DNA of 43,142 nt from Candidatus Heimdallarchaeota archaeon (GTDB lineage: Archaea; Asgardarchaeota; Heimdallarchaeia; Heimdallarchaeales; Heimdallarchaeaceae). The DNA lies in assembly GCA_019057815.1 (NCBI GenBank), contig JAHLWR010000029.1, positions 1 to 43,142 on the forward strand, written 5' to 3'. How positions within the stretch are numbered: position 1 is the stretch's first letter; the number at the start of each line of letters is the position of its first letter. Positions 9,151 through 17,370 of the stretch are shown here, one piece after another. Under the pieces are notes generated by a model. That model saw only the letters and a list, made by a program, of their open reading frames with translations, ran no database searches and was not told where the DNA came from. A program made the position numbers and the translations under genes.

Positions 9151-9480
9151 ATGCTACTACTATATAAAGATAAGATTTTAAAAGAGTTAATTGAAAAATA
9201 TACTAAGCGCGACAAATCGCTTGAATCAATTGTTCTTTATGGTTCAGTAGCAAGGGATGATTATACAGCTAATAGTGATATAGATATATTACTAATTACA
9301 CTGGATATTCAACATACAAAAGAGATATTTTCGCAATTCAGATCTGAGTTGTATTCAACTACAGGAATAACTATTACAGCTATTTATTCTAACTATCAGA
9401 ACTTTCTTACAAGCATTGAACCTCTGTATAACAATATAAGAAAAGAAGGTAAAACACTATGGAAAAGAAAGAGGATTTAG
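9151..9480 (+). CDS. MNT-type nucleotidyltransferase, partner of a HEPN protein
   Basis: Small minimal nucleotidyltransferase (pol-beta fold). The signature is LYGSVARDDYTANSDIDIL: the GS motif followed by the metal-binding SDID pair. In the best-studied related pairs the MNT protein is the antitoxin and AMPylates the HEPN ribonuclease. An upstream in-frame TTG at 9121 exists, but the ATG at 9151 has a GAGGAAAA ribosome site directly before it. The gene overlaps the following HEPN gene by 22 bp, which indicates translational coupling. Family assignment is firm; the toxin-antitoxin role is inferred from pairing. Confidence 0.85.
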   Translation: MLLLYKDKILKELIEKYTKRDKSLESIVLYGSVARDDYTANSDIDILLITLDIQHTKEIFSQFRSELYSTTGITITAIYSNYQNFLTSIEPLYNNIRKEGKTLWKRKRI

Positions 9481-9869
9481 AAAAAATTGTTAAGCAATTA
9501 ATTATCCGAAGCGAAGATAAGCTAGATTCTGCACAAATATTACTAAAAGAAGAAAAATACGATGATTCTATAAGCAGAGCATATTATGCTGCATTTCTAG
9601 CTGTAAGAGGACTATTATTACTACTAGGAGATTCACCTAGATCCCATAGTGGACTGATAACGATGTTTGGTTTAAAAGTAATAAAACAAGGATTACTTTC
9701 CAGAGAGATTGGAAAGGCTTTGAATGAATTATTTGAAGCTAGACAAACAAGTGATTACTCAATATTTGTTTATTACTCAAAGGATGACTGTCTAAAATAT
9801 ATCGAAAATTCAAGAAAAATAACAGACGAAATTAAAACAATTATGGCTGTAAAATTTGGTATTGAATAA
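9459..9869 (+). CDS. HEPN-domain protein, partner of the upstream MNT
   Basis: A four-helix HEPN protein of 136 aa. The family's second-helix motif is SRAYYAAFLAVRGLLLLLG, followed by PRSHSGLITMFG and FEARQTSDYS, which match the subfamily often paired with MNT proteins. HEPN toxins usually cut RNA through an RxxxxH motif; that spacing is not clear here, so catalytic activity is uncertain and a sensory or nucleotide-binding role is possible. It begins inside the 3' end of the MNT gene. This is one of four HEPN/MNT modules in the window; it belongs to a different HEPN subfamily from the HepT-like copy near 39.5 kb. Confidence 0.83.
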   Translation: MEKKEDLEKIVKQLIIRSEDKLDSAQILLKEEKYDDSISRAYYAAFLAVRGLLLLLGDSPRSHSGLITMFGLKVIKQGLLSREIGKALNELFEARQTSDYSIFVYYSKDDCLKYIENSRKITDEIKTIMAVKFGIE

Positions 9870-9978
9870 ATTCTTGATAACATTGAAAAATACTTTCTTG
9901 TTATTTTTACTTCCAATATCCTCCGTCATTTAAGTTTATATATTCAAATATTATTTTTTTTAAAGAATAGTGATTCTA

Positions 9979-11940
9979 ATGTCCAAAGAAGAAATTAAAA
10001 ATTTGGAAGAATTAATTCTTTACCACAAAAGAAAGTATTATGATGGAGAAACAGAAATCTCTGATGCTGAATTTGATAGTCTAGAAGAGAGATTAAGAAT
10101 ACTTGATGCAAACAATCCCGTACTATTTATTGTTGGTACGAAAGAGGGAGAGGATAAGGGAAAGGTAAAACATGACCCTCCAATGCTTTCCTGTCAAAAA
10201 GCTAAAACCGTTGAAGAAGTTCTCAAGTGGTCAAATGATAAGCCAATAACAATAGGTTACAAAGTCGATGGTTTATCTCTTAAGCTTGTTTATAATAATT
10301 CAAGACTTATTGTTGCTTCTACAAGAGGAAGTGGTTTACAGGGTGATGATGTCACGATCAATATCTTACGAATAGAATCTATTCCTAAAACTATTCCCTT
10401 TGATAATAGAATAGAAGTAAGGGGAGAACTCTATATGGAAATCTCAGAATTTAATAGAATAAATAAAGATTTACTTGAAATTGAAAAATATAGTAATCCG
10501 CGAAATCTAGCAGCTGGAACGATAAAACAAAAAGATTCTAAAATAGTTAACGAGAGAAAATTAAAATTTGAAGCATGGGATCTTTTAGGATACGGGCGTG
10601 ATACTAGTGTTGATGAACAAGCTAAAATTCTATCTTCATGGGGTTTTGATTCTTCTTATTTCCACACAATAGAAGAACCAGATTATGAGTCTATTTCTAA
10701 ACCTTTTAAAAAAGTTGAAGAAGAGCGTGAAAGACTAGATTTCGAAATAGACGGTGTTGTTTTTAAATATAATTTGGCTAATCACAGAGAAGAAGCGGGA
10801 GAAACTGATCATCATCCTCGATGGCAGATAGCCTTGAAATTTGAAAGTAAAGGGAAGACTACAACCTTGAAAGATATTACTTGGCAAGTTGGAAGAACAG
10901 CTGTTTTGACACCTGTAGCTGAATTAGAACCTGTTAAAATCGCTGGAGCTGTTATCAGTAGGGCTACTCTTCACAATGCAGAGTTTCTTCTTTCATTAGA
11001 TGCTAATCAAGGTGATATTGTTTATGTAGAAAGGTCAGGTGAAGTGATACCCAAAATAATCAAAGTTACATCTAAAAATACTGATTTAAAAGTACAACTC
11101 CCAAAGAAATGCCCTTCTTGCGGAGCTGAAACGAGACGAATAGGAGTTAATCTTGTTTGTACGGGAGATAACTGTAGAGAAAAAGAAATACAACAAATAA
11201 AATATTGGATAAAAATAACTAAAATTGACGGTTTGGGAGGTAAAAGCTTAGAGAAATTATATGATTTAGGATTATTGAAACATTACAGTGATCTTTATAG
11301 TCTAACAGAAGAACAACTTGTAGAACATTTAGGTAAGAATGGTTCAAAAATCTACCAATCTATCAATAGTACGCGTGAGTTACCTTTCCACATCTTTCTA
11401 GCTGGTCTAGGAATCGAAACACTTGGAAGAACCATGGGAAAGAAATTAGTCAAGCACTTTACAAGTTTAGAAGAACTGAAAAATGCTTCAATTAATCATT
11501 TAACAGAATTAGAGGGAATATCAGATATTACTGCCAAGCACATCAACAAAGGTATTAATGAAGAAGAAAGGTATGAAAATCTCTTTAAAAGGGGATTGAT
11601 AATTATCCCTCCAAAAACTTTACCTAAGAAGAAAAGACCAGCAACAGGAGCAAAGGATCTTACAAGTTTCTTTGGAAAAGCAGATCAAGAAGAAGATGAA
11701 GAATTTGTCGAAATGCAAAGAATTTACATTACTGGAAAAGTAGAAGGTTATATCAAAAACCAGCTTGAACAATTAGCTGAAGATCACGGATTCGAGTGGG
11801 TATCATCAGTGAGTAAAAGACTTGACATGCTTGTTTATGGCGAGAATGCGGGCAAATTAAAGTTAGAAAAAGCTGAAAAACTTGGAGTTAAAACTATACC
11901 TTGGGAAAAGTTTTACAAAGAATATATTAACAAAAAATAA
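9979..11940 (+). CDS. ligA: NAD-dependent DNA ligase (LigA)
   Basis: Seals single-strand nicks in duplex DNA using NAD. All LigA parts are present in order. Domain Ia carries YYDGETEISDAEFDSL, which binds the NMN half of NAD. The adenylation domain has HDPPMLSCQ and the nucleotidyl-lysine motif KVDG (Lys 95 from this start), then the OB-fold, a Cys4 zinc finger (CPSCG, then CTGDNC, about 370-395), helix-hairpin-helix repeats, and a C-terminal BRCT domain (from about residue 585). The length of 653 aa is typical. An in-frame GTG at 9970 exists; the ATG at 9979 is preferred. Archaea replicate with ATP-dependent ligases and LigA is known from only some archaea, such as halophiles, by transfer from bacteria. 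Its neighbours give no hint of a DNA-repair operon. Confidence 0.95.
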   Translation: MSKEEIKNLEELILYHKRKYYDGETEISDAEFDSLEERLRILDANNPVLFIVGTKEGEDKGKVKHDPPMLSCQKAKTVEEVLKWSNDKPITIGYKVDGLSLKLVYNNSRLIVASTRGSGLQGDDVTINILRIESIPKTIPFDNRIEVRGELYMEISEFNRINKDLLEIEKYSNPRNLAAGTIKQKDSKIVNERKLKFEAWDLLGYGRDTSVDEQAKILSSWGFDSSYFHTIEEPDYESISKPFKKVEEERERLDFEIDGVVFKYNLANHREEAGETDHHPRWQIALKFESKGKTTTLKDITWQVGRTAVLTPVAELEPVKIAGAVISRATLHNAEFLLSLDANQGDIVYVERSGEVIPKIIKVTSKNTDLKVQLPKKCPSCGAETRRIGVNLVCTGDNCREKEIQQIKYWIKITKIDGLGGKSLEKLYDLGLLKHYSDLYSLTEEQLVEHLGKNGSKIYQSINSTRELPFHIFLAGLGIETLGRTMGKKLVKHFTSLEELKNASINHLTELEGISDITAKHINKGINEEERYENLFKRGLIIIPPKTLPKKKRPATGAKDLTSFFGKADQEEDEEFVEMQRIYITGKVEGYIKNQLEQLAEDHGFEWVSSVSKRLDMLVYGENAGKLKLEKAEKLGVKTIPWEKFYKEYINKK

Positions 11941-11964
11941 AAAATGCTAAAGAAGATGTTATTT

Positions 11965-12045
11965 TGTCACTTCTTTTTTATTGAGAGTAAATCAATAAGA
12001 AAACATAAGAGAAGATAGCAAAAATTATATGAATGGGAAAAAATA
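11965..12045 (-). pseudogene. Decayed second copy of the nitroreductase-fusion 3' end
   Basis: Read on the minus strand this segment ends FSYVFLLIYSQ-stop, matching LSYVFLLIYPQ near the C-terminus of the intact gene at 13163-15163. A 26-bp core (11987-12012) is identical to 13223-13248, and weaker similarity extends on both sides with small gaps. The two copies lie in the same orientation and bracket the beta-helix gene at 12063-13151. It is a gene remnant, not an active ORF. Confidence 0.6.
11987..12012 (+). repeat. 26-bp direct repeat, left copy
   Basis: Begins GTAAATCAATAAG and ends CATAAGAGA. It is identical over 26 bp to 13223-13248; a further 12 of the next 15 bases also match. The two copies flank one beta-helix gene. 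Confidence 0.85.
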
Positions 12046-12062
12046 GTATAACAAGAGAAAAA

Positions 12063-13151
12063 ATGAGAAAAAGATTAATTTTTCCCAAAGAAATAATAAA
12101 AGGAATAAGTGTAGCCACACTCATTCTCTTATTTCTTAATGTAGTAACAGCTGATGTAACACAAACAACTAGCAATTATTCTGAAGGATATCCTTCTTTG
12201 ATTGCTTCTACTCCTCAAGAATCTATTGAAATTACTTCAGATTACAACTTTACAGATTATGGCTTTCCAGGGACAGGAACATCTGAAGATCCTTATCTTA
12301 TTGAGGATTACAATATCACAACAACAGATGAGAATGGTATTTTTATCACTGAAACCACTAAACATTTCATTATTCGAAACTGTTATGTTGATGCTTATCG
12401 AATGGGTATTTTTATCGATGATGTTGCTGAAGGTACAACTACCATTGTTAACAACATTTGTACAAACAACCAATATGGTATCTTTGTACAGTATTCAGGT
12501 TCTTCTATTGTCTTTAACAATACTTGTAAAGAAAACAACTATTATGGTATTAATGTTGATACTTCTGGTTTGTCTCTTATAGATAGCAATACTTGTACAA
12601 ACAATGATGTAGGTATCAGGTTGGACGATTCTCCTTCTTCTACTATCTCTAACAACAACTGTACAACTAATAATTTTGGTATCTGGTTATTGCTTGATGC
12701 TTCATCTTCTTCTATCTCTAACAACAACTGTACAAACAACAATGTAGGTATATATTTGTGGTATTCGAATGATTGTGTTCTTTCTTACAATCATTTGCAA
12801 GAAAATTTTAAGTATGGAGTAAAACTAGAATCAAATGGATTCAATATTATACATAACAACAATTTCACTGATAACATGTATGAAGGATCATCACAAGCCT
12901 ATGATGATGGATTTAGAAACACTTGGTACGACACTGAAACTTTGGAAGGCAATTATTGGTCAGACTATGACGGAACTGGTAATTACTCTATTGATGGTTC
13001 TGCAGGATCATTTGATCTTTACCCTCTTGAGGAACATGAGGAATCGTCTACAAGTGAAATACAATTTAGCTTTTTATTTGCTCTCCCGATATTTATAATT
13101 CCTTCACTTCTCACAAGAATAATATCAAGCAAACATACGAAAAAACAATAA
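12063..13151 (+). CDS. NosD-like parallel beta-helix surface protein (copy 1)
   Basis: Predicted secreted, membrane-anchored right-handed parallel beta-helix protein. After a signal peptide (KGISVATLILLFLNVVTA) comes the entry motif FPGTGTSEDPYLIEDYNI, then stacked coils of about 22-23 residues with recurring N-N-x-C-T-N-N turns. The conserved end cap is WYDTETLEGNYWSDYDGTG, followed by a C-terminal membrane helix and a short basic tail (SKHTKKQ). Such proteins may bind or cleave polysaccharide, but no catalytic residues are apparent. The ATG at 12063 is chosen over 12033 because the first ten codons of the longer form lie in sequence derived from the duplicated neighbour. The gene converges on the nitroreductase fusion, stops 11 bp from it, and is flanked by direct repeats of that gene's 3' end. 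Confidence 0.85.
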   Translation: MRKRLIFPKEIIKGISVATLILLFLNVVTADVTQTTSNYSEGYPSLIASTPQESIEITSDYNFTDYGFPGTGTSEDPYLIEDYNITTTDENGIFITETTKHFIIRNCYVDAYRMGIFIDDVAEGTTTIVNNICTNNQYGIFVQYSGSSIVFNNTCKENNYYGINVDTSGLSLIDSNTCTNNDVGIRLDDSPSSTISNNNCTTNNFGIWLLLDASSSSISNNNCTNNNVGIYLWYSNDCVLSYNHLQENFKYGVKLESNGFNIIHNNNFTDNMYEGSSQAYDDGFRNTWYDTETLEGNYWSDYDGTGNYSIDGSAGSFDLYPLEEHEESSTSEIQFSFLFALPIFIIPSLLTRIISSKHTKKQ

Positions 13152-13162
13152 GATGTATTATG

Positions 13163-15163
13163 TTAATAATTTTCCTTGTTTCCTCTTAGTTTAAACTGTC
13201 TCCAACTTTTTTTTATTTGTGGGTAAATCAATAAGAAAACATAAGAGAGGGTAGCAGAAATTAAAATAATTAACGACCAAGGGAATAAATCAGAAATCCA
13301 ATGTCCATTCGCAATAGCGTGAATAAATAGTACTATTATCATCAAATAGCCAAAGTATTTGTGAATTATTTTCGCTTTTTTCCTTTTACTAGTTTTGGTT
13401 TTTTTCACTAATAACCATACACTTAACCCTAAATAAATAGGGCTTAACCACAAAACAATTCTCGCAACATTCATTGCAATATTGTATAAGTTAACGTCTC
13501 CTCCCATTGAGAAATTAAGTAATGTTGAACTAAAGAAAGCCCAAAAACTTATTCTTGATGGATTTTCAACAATGGTCCACCCTCCATGATCTAAAAAGAT
13601 GTGAACAAATATAGAACAAATAGAAAGAGAGATGAATCCAACATGTAGACTGATTCTTCTTTTTCTTCTGATTTTTTTCTTAAGAGATGGAACTGTGAAA
13701 ATATGAGCTGTATATAGTGCAGCTATAGCTAACCAAGCGAATATATCACCCAAATTTTGAATTATTATTCCAGAAACTCCATCGCTAACTTCTATTTTTC
13801 CTACTGAAATAACATATACTGGTCGTTCTTCAGCTGTAGCTGAGACAATATAACGTATATTTGAATCATCAAAAGCTCCAATAACAACCATTCCCAAATT
13901 TAAAGCATAACAGCTCAAATACAAGTTTTGAGCAATTGCACCAACATCAAATAGCGCTCTTTGCTTATTAACGGTATAAGTATTATCGCCTTCAGTAAAC
14001 ATTGTTTCATTTATTGTAAGAACTATCACCATTGAAGCATCTAGAACCCATGGTTGTTGTAAGCTTGAATCCCATAAATCTTCTTTTCTAGAATCATTAC
14101 TAATTTGATTAAAAGACTGTTCTACTACATCATAGTGATACATTCCCTCTTCCATTTCAGAAACATTATTGAGAGAAGTATAAGCATTAATTGACCATTT
14201 ATCAAAAAAAGTATCAAAAACTAAATCATCTACTAAAGGGTCGATTCTGCCAATACAATAATTATGTAGATAACTTACTTCTAATTCATCTATAGATTCA
14301 GGAAGGTAATCTCTTATAGATTTACGTCCTTGAATAGCCTCTTCAACTGATGTAGTAGGAGGGATTATAGAATATTTAATGTTCATTGAAACATCTTTTA
14401 ATCCCAATTTTAGATGTTTGGGAAGAAAATTATCTGTTGTTAGATTAGTCTCCCATGCAAAAACAATTGCTAGAGGTTCATACTCAATATCATAGATTGT
14501 CTGCAACTCTATTGAATCAAAATCAAGAACTATTTCTAGTTTTACACTTATAGCTTTTGCTTGTATTCGCATATTTTGCAATAAATGACCAACCTCTAAA
14601 TGAACATACTTGATTCCTCTATTTCCATATTTAGTAGTGGTTCTTTCATATTCTGCAGTAATTAGGTAAAGTACAGGAGCATTTTCTACAGAATTCTTTT
14701 TTTCCTCTGAATCCGAACCTGAAATGGATTCAACAATTGTGTTGAAAGTGGGTTGAACAGCCTGCATGTCTAAAGAATGATCTGAAGGTTCATAATGGTA
14801 AGTACCTCTTTCGATGTCATCATTACTAACATTTGAAGAGAAAAAAACATCTAAAGGGTAGGTTCCTCCAGCACTAGGAACGGAGCGGAAAGGATAGTGA
14901 GTTATACCTTGAGCTGCCCAGAGCAGCTGAGAAATGGTGTTTCTGCTGAAACTATCATTAATGAGCTCAATTTCTTGATCAAAACCTTTGAAACTTAGAA
15001 TCTCATCCAAGAGAACATCACTGCTTGTTATTGGATCATTTAACGGAGTGGAAGCAGCATAACAGTTTGAGAATTCATAGTTTCTGATATTTATAATCAA
15101 TAATGTTAAGGTTATGAAGAACACCTTATTTACGAGTTTATTAGAGCGTACTCCTCTTAACAT
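13163..15163 (-). CDS. Exported tandem nitroreductase (SagB-type) fused to a heme-binding-like membrane domain
   Basis: Numbers here are from the in-frame GTG at 15172. An N-terminal hydrophobic segment (about 14-30) looks like a signal sequence. Two nitroreductase-fold domains follow. The first (about 75-240) is SagB/ThcOx-like, with LLWAAQGIT, the PSAGGTYPL motif (98-107) and GTYHYEPSDHSL. The second (about 270-460) has the flavin-binding QGRKSIRDY and a GMYHYD echo. Membrane helices at about 475-492, 508-527, 541-556, 565-590, 605-622 and 630-651 carry several histidines (490, 510, 524, 604, 618, 624), as in cytochrome b561 or ferric-reductase cores. If the signal sequence is real the flavin domains are outside the cell and the heme helices could pass electrons across the membrane. 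The ATG at 15163 lies about 23 nt from the TATA-like TTATAAAT (about 15182-15189), so it is preferred. The substrate is unknown. Confidence 0.8.
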   Translation of the reverse strand: MLRGVRSNKLVNKVFFITLTLLIINIRNYEFSNCYAASTPLNDPITSSDVLLDEILSFKGFDQEIELINDSFSRNTISQLLWAAQGITHYPFRSVPSAGGTYPLDVFFSSNVSNDDIERGTYHYEPSDHSLDMQAVQPTFNTIVESISGSDSEEKKNSVENAPVLYLITAEYERTTTKYGNRGIKYVHLEVGHLLQNMRIQAKAISVKLEIVLDFDSIELQTIYDIEYEPLAIVFAWETNLTTDNFLPKHLKLGLKDVSMNIKYSIIPPTTSVEEAIQGRKSIRDYLPESIDELEVSYLHNYCIGRIDPLVDDLVFDTFFDKWSINAYTSLNNVSEMEEGMYHYDVVEQSFNQISNDSRKEDLWDSSLQQPWVLDASMVIVLTINETMFTEGDNTYTVNKQRALFDVGAIAQNLYLSCYALNLGMVVIGAFDDSNIRYIVSATAEERPVYVISVGKIEVSDGVSGIIIQNLGDIFAWLAIAALYTAHIFTVPSLKKKIRRKRRISLHVGFISLSICSIFVHIFLDHGGWTIVENPSRISFWAFFSSTLLNFSMGGDVNLYNIAMNVARIVLWLSPIYLGLSVWLLVKKTKTSKRKKAKIIHKYFGYLMIIVLFIHAIANGHWISDLFPWSLIILISATLSYVFLLIYPQIKKSWRQFKLRGNKENY
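13223..13248 (+). repeat. 26-bp direct repeat, right copy
   Basis: Identical to 11987-12012. This copy lies inside the intact nitroreductase-fusion gene and encodes part of its last membrane helix (YVFLLIYP). It is therefore the parental sequence of the pair. Confidence 0.85.
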
Positions 15164-15366
15164 TCCCGTCACATCGTTTAATATTTATAATTTGAATTTA
15201 TTATGCTGGCATATTAATTTTTTATGAGTTTATAAACCAATTTGAGAATAGTTAAGTAAACTCATCCGTTCTGATATCTTCCTATCTTTAAAAAATCTAA
15301 AAAAAGAAGGGTTGAAGGGTTTGTTCCTGTTATTACTACGTTTTTATGCTGTTTCTGACTGCTTAT

Positions 15367-16344
15367 CTATTTTTTCTTTGTCCTTTTTGAAATTGTTCTT
15401 GTGAGTATTAAGGGAACTATAGAAAGTAGTAGAGTTAGTAAAACGATTTGTGGATATTCAACTATTACAGGTTCCTCAAGAGGATATAAGTCAACTGAAT
15501 TCGCAGAACCATCAATAGAATAAGAACCTGTTCCTGACCAATCTGACCAATAGTTACCCTCTTGTGTTACAGAGTTATACCAGAAGTTGTTAGTAGAATC
15601 ATCATATGCTTGTGAAGTGCCTCCAAGATTATTGTCTACGAAAGTATTATGGTGAATAAGATTAATGTCAGAACCAGATCTTAAGTATACTCCATATCTT
15701 TCATTTTCTTGTAGAAGGTTGTAAGTAACGACACAAAAAATAGATGACCAAAGACAGATGCCGTCCCTGACATTATTATTGCATGTGTTGTTTGCAACAG
15801 TCGCACTACCAGAAGACCCAAGATGGATGCCAAAGTCGTTGTTGTTGCACGTGTTGTTGGCAACAGTAGCACTACCAGAAATGTGAAGATAGATACCATC
15901 ACCGATATTGTTACAGCACGTGTTGTTAGCAATAGTAGAACTATCAGAAGCCACAAGCTCGATACCTATCAAGTTGTTGCTGCACGTGTTGCTAATGACA
16001 GTTGCTGTTCCATCAGCTACATATTCGATAGAAATTCCATTTTCTTCTGCGTCAACATAGCAGTTACTAACAATGAAATATTTCGTTGTTCCAGTGATAG
16101 AAATGCCTTCATAACTTGTTGTTGTAATATTATATCCCTCAATAACATAAGGATCTACTTCCGTTCCTGTTCCTGGAAAAACTTCGAAATCGCTATCACT
16201 AGTTATTTCAATAGGACCGTGAGGTGACAACTCTAACGAAGTAGGTCTATAATCATTCTCTTCAGCAGTTATTTGTACATTGATATTCGATGCATAGATT
16301 GCGAGTGTTAGTATTAGTAGAATTATTATTGTTTTCTTCTTCAT
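15367..16344 (-). CDS. NosD-like parallel beta-helix surface protein (copy 2)
   Basis: A 325-aa paralogue of the protein at 12063-13151. It has a signal peptide (TIIILLILTLAIYASNI), the entry motif FPGTGTEVDPYVIEGYNI, and coils of 22-23 residues with the consensus ATVANNTCNNN. The DNA of these coils is a 66-69-bp tandem repeat (about 15785-16010). The end cap is EGNYWSDWSGTGSYSIDG, followed by PLEE, a membrane helix and the tail RTKKK. Each coil places one Cys at the same turn. The ATG at 16344 has a GTGATTTA ribosome site before it. It lies next to the nitroreductase fusion and close to copy 1, so the three may share a surface function. No active site is evident. Confidence 0.85.
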   Translation of the reverse strand: MKKKTIIILLILTLAIYASNINVQITAEENDYRPTSLELSPHGPIEITSDSDFEVFPGTGTEVDPYVIEGYNITTTSYEGISITGTTKYFIVSNCYVDAEENGISIEYVADGTATVISNTCSNNLIGIELVASDSSTIANNTCCNNIGDGIYLHISGSATVANNTCNNNDFGIHLGSSGSATVANNTCNNNVRDGICLWSSIFCVVTYNLLQENERYGVYLRSGSDINLIHHNTFVDNNLGGTSQAYDDSTNNFWYNSVTQEGNYWSDWSGTGSYSIDGSANSVDLYPLEEPVIVEYPQIVLLTLLLSIVPLILTRTISKRTKKK

Positions 16345-16749
16345 TAAATCACACTTACTTAAACTCTTTATCTAATATATATTTTGCGCAATAGATTCTT
16401 CCATTTGAGTGAAAAAAAACACTAAAATTTCGTTTTGTATAACTTACTTATTTTTCCTTTATTGCTAAGTGTGTATTACAGCTAGAACTAGTAAAGGTGT
16501 AATAATCACAATAGATGCATGGTAGTGTTAATGAACAAAGACGCAGGAATTAGAAAACTCCCCCATATTTATTATATTGGTTATCCTTGTGTTGCTAGCT
16601 CTAGCGATTCTTTTCATCCTAAAGTTATTGCTCATTTCAAGCTCTGAAGAAAAAATAAATTAATTTTTAGAATTATTAAAAAAATCAAGGTATCTCTTAG
16701 TTAATTATTTCTCAACACACTTTTTATATAAGTGTAGATTTTCCTTTTT
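16345..16749. other. 405-bp intergenic region with a possible broken small membrane-protein ORF
   Basis: Holds the divergent promoters of the beta-helix gene (left) and the phosphatase (right). At 16535-16663 on the plus strand one frame reads 42 codons of a near-perfect membrane helix (IFIILVILVLLALAILF, then KLLLISSSEEKIN and stop), but there is no start codon after the upstream in-frame stop. An ATG frame (16519 or 16531) enters from the left and would join it after a one-base shift at a run of five C residues (16560-16564). It may be a frameshifted gene for a small single-pass protein of about 45-50 aa, or chance. Confidence 0.35.
16717..16735. promoter_or_regulatory. TATA box within an inverted repeat, phosphatase promoter
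   Basis: TTTATATA (16723-16730) is centred about 23 nt before the phosphatase ATG, so the mRNA is probably leaderless. ACACTT (16717-16722) and AAGTGT (16730-16735) form a 6-bp dyad that encloses the box, a good place for a repressor to sit. Confidence 0.5.
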
Positions 16750-17349
16750 ATGAAAATTTTTCTGATAAGGCATGGAGAGACTGAATATAACAAAAAAGGA
16801 TTGTTGATGGGGGCAATTGATATACCTTTAAATGATGAAGGTAAAAGACAAGCTATCAAGATAGCTGAAAGACTAACATCCATCAAATTTTCACATATTT
16901 ACAGTTCTGATAGATCTAGAGCTTTACAAACTGCTGAGATAATTAGTGATAAGCTGAAAATACCTGTAATTGAGTCTAAAGATCTGCAAGAACACCTTCT
17001 TGGAAAATTAGAAGGCAAGAAATGGAATCCTGAATGGTTAAGTGATGGTTTTGAAGGATTTGAAAGAGTACTTCGAAAAGAAGGTGGAGAAAGTGTTATT
17101 GCTTTTGAGGAAAGAGTTTGGAAATGCTTTAATGAAATTATTGCTCAAAATGATGGCAACAACAATATCGCGATTATTTCTCATGGAGCAGCAATTAAAA
17201 TCATTTTCAAGAATATTTTACAATCATCGCTTAAGGCGCTCTTAAGAATCAGACAGGACAATGGATGTATCAATATTATCAATGTTAAAAAGATAGGAAA
17301 AAAACCAGAATTTGAGATTCAAGTTATTAATGATTGCAATCATTTGTAA
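16750..17349 (+). CDS. Histidine phosphatase superfamily protein (phosphoglycerate-mutase-like)
   Basis: Cofactor-independent-of-metal phosphatase or mutase that works through a phosphohistidine. The signature is FLIRHGETEYN, with Arg7-His8-Gly9 as the catalytic triplet, then SSDRSRALQTAE with the phosphate-binding Arg, an acid region near ESKDLQEHLLGKLEGK, and the second catalytic His in ISHGAA (His145). The length of 199 aa fits broad-specificity members such as CobC/PhoE-like enzymes; no cobalamin gene is near. The last codons (EFEIQVINDCNHL) are repeated downstream of the next gene at 17641-17680, where the reading frame continues for eight more codons, so the original C-terminus may have been EFEIQSINDCNHLEENIKSKT. 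Confidence 0.93.
   Translation: MKIFLIRHGETEYNKKGLLMGAIDIPLNDEGKRQAIKIAERLTSIKFSHIYSSDRSRALQTAEIISDKLKIPVIESKDLQEHLLGKLEGKKWNPEWLSDGFEGFERVLRKEGGESVIAFEERVWKCFNEIIAQNDGNNNIAIISHGAAIKIIFKNILQSSLKALLRIRQDNGCINIINVKKIGKKPEFEIQVINDCNHL
17306..17345 (+). repeat. 40-bp direct repeat, left copy (phosphatase 3' end)
   Basis: Begins CAGAATTTGAGATTCAA and ends AATCATTT. It matches 17641-17680 at 36 of 40 positions. Two of the four differences are silent third-base changes (AAT/AAC, TGC/TGT); the other two fall in one codon (Val/Ser). Confidence 0.85.
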
Positions 17350-17370
17350 TTTAATATGATAAAATACAAA

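Noticed and set aside
11978-12175. 65-codon hydrophobic minus-strand frame next to the ligase
   Set aside because: Its end is the duplicated nitroreductase-fusion 3' end and its start is antisense to the beta-helix signal peptide; not a gene of its own.
15823-16227. 134-codon open frame on the plus strand with repeated Val-Ala-Arg-Val units
   Set aside because: It is the antisense of the tandem-repeat coils of beta-helix copy 2; the repetition is inherited from that gene.
16531-16647. 39-codon ORF beginning MNKDAGIRKLPHIYY
   Set aside because: No ribosome site and no sensible composition after the C run; its interest lies only in a possible frameshift with the membrane-helix frame.
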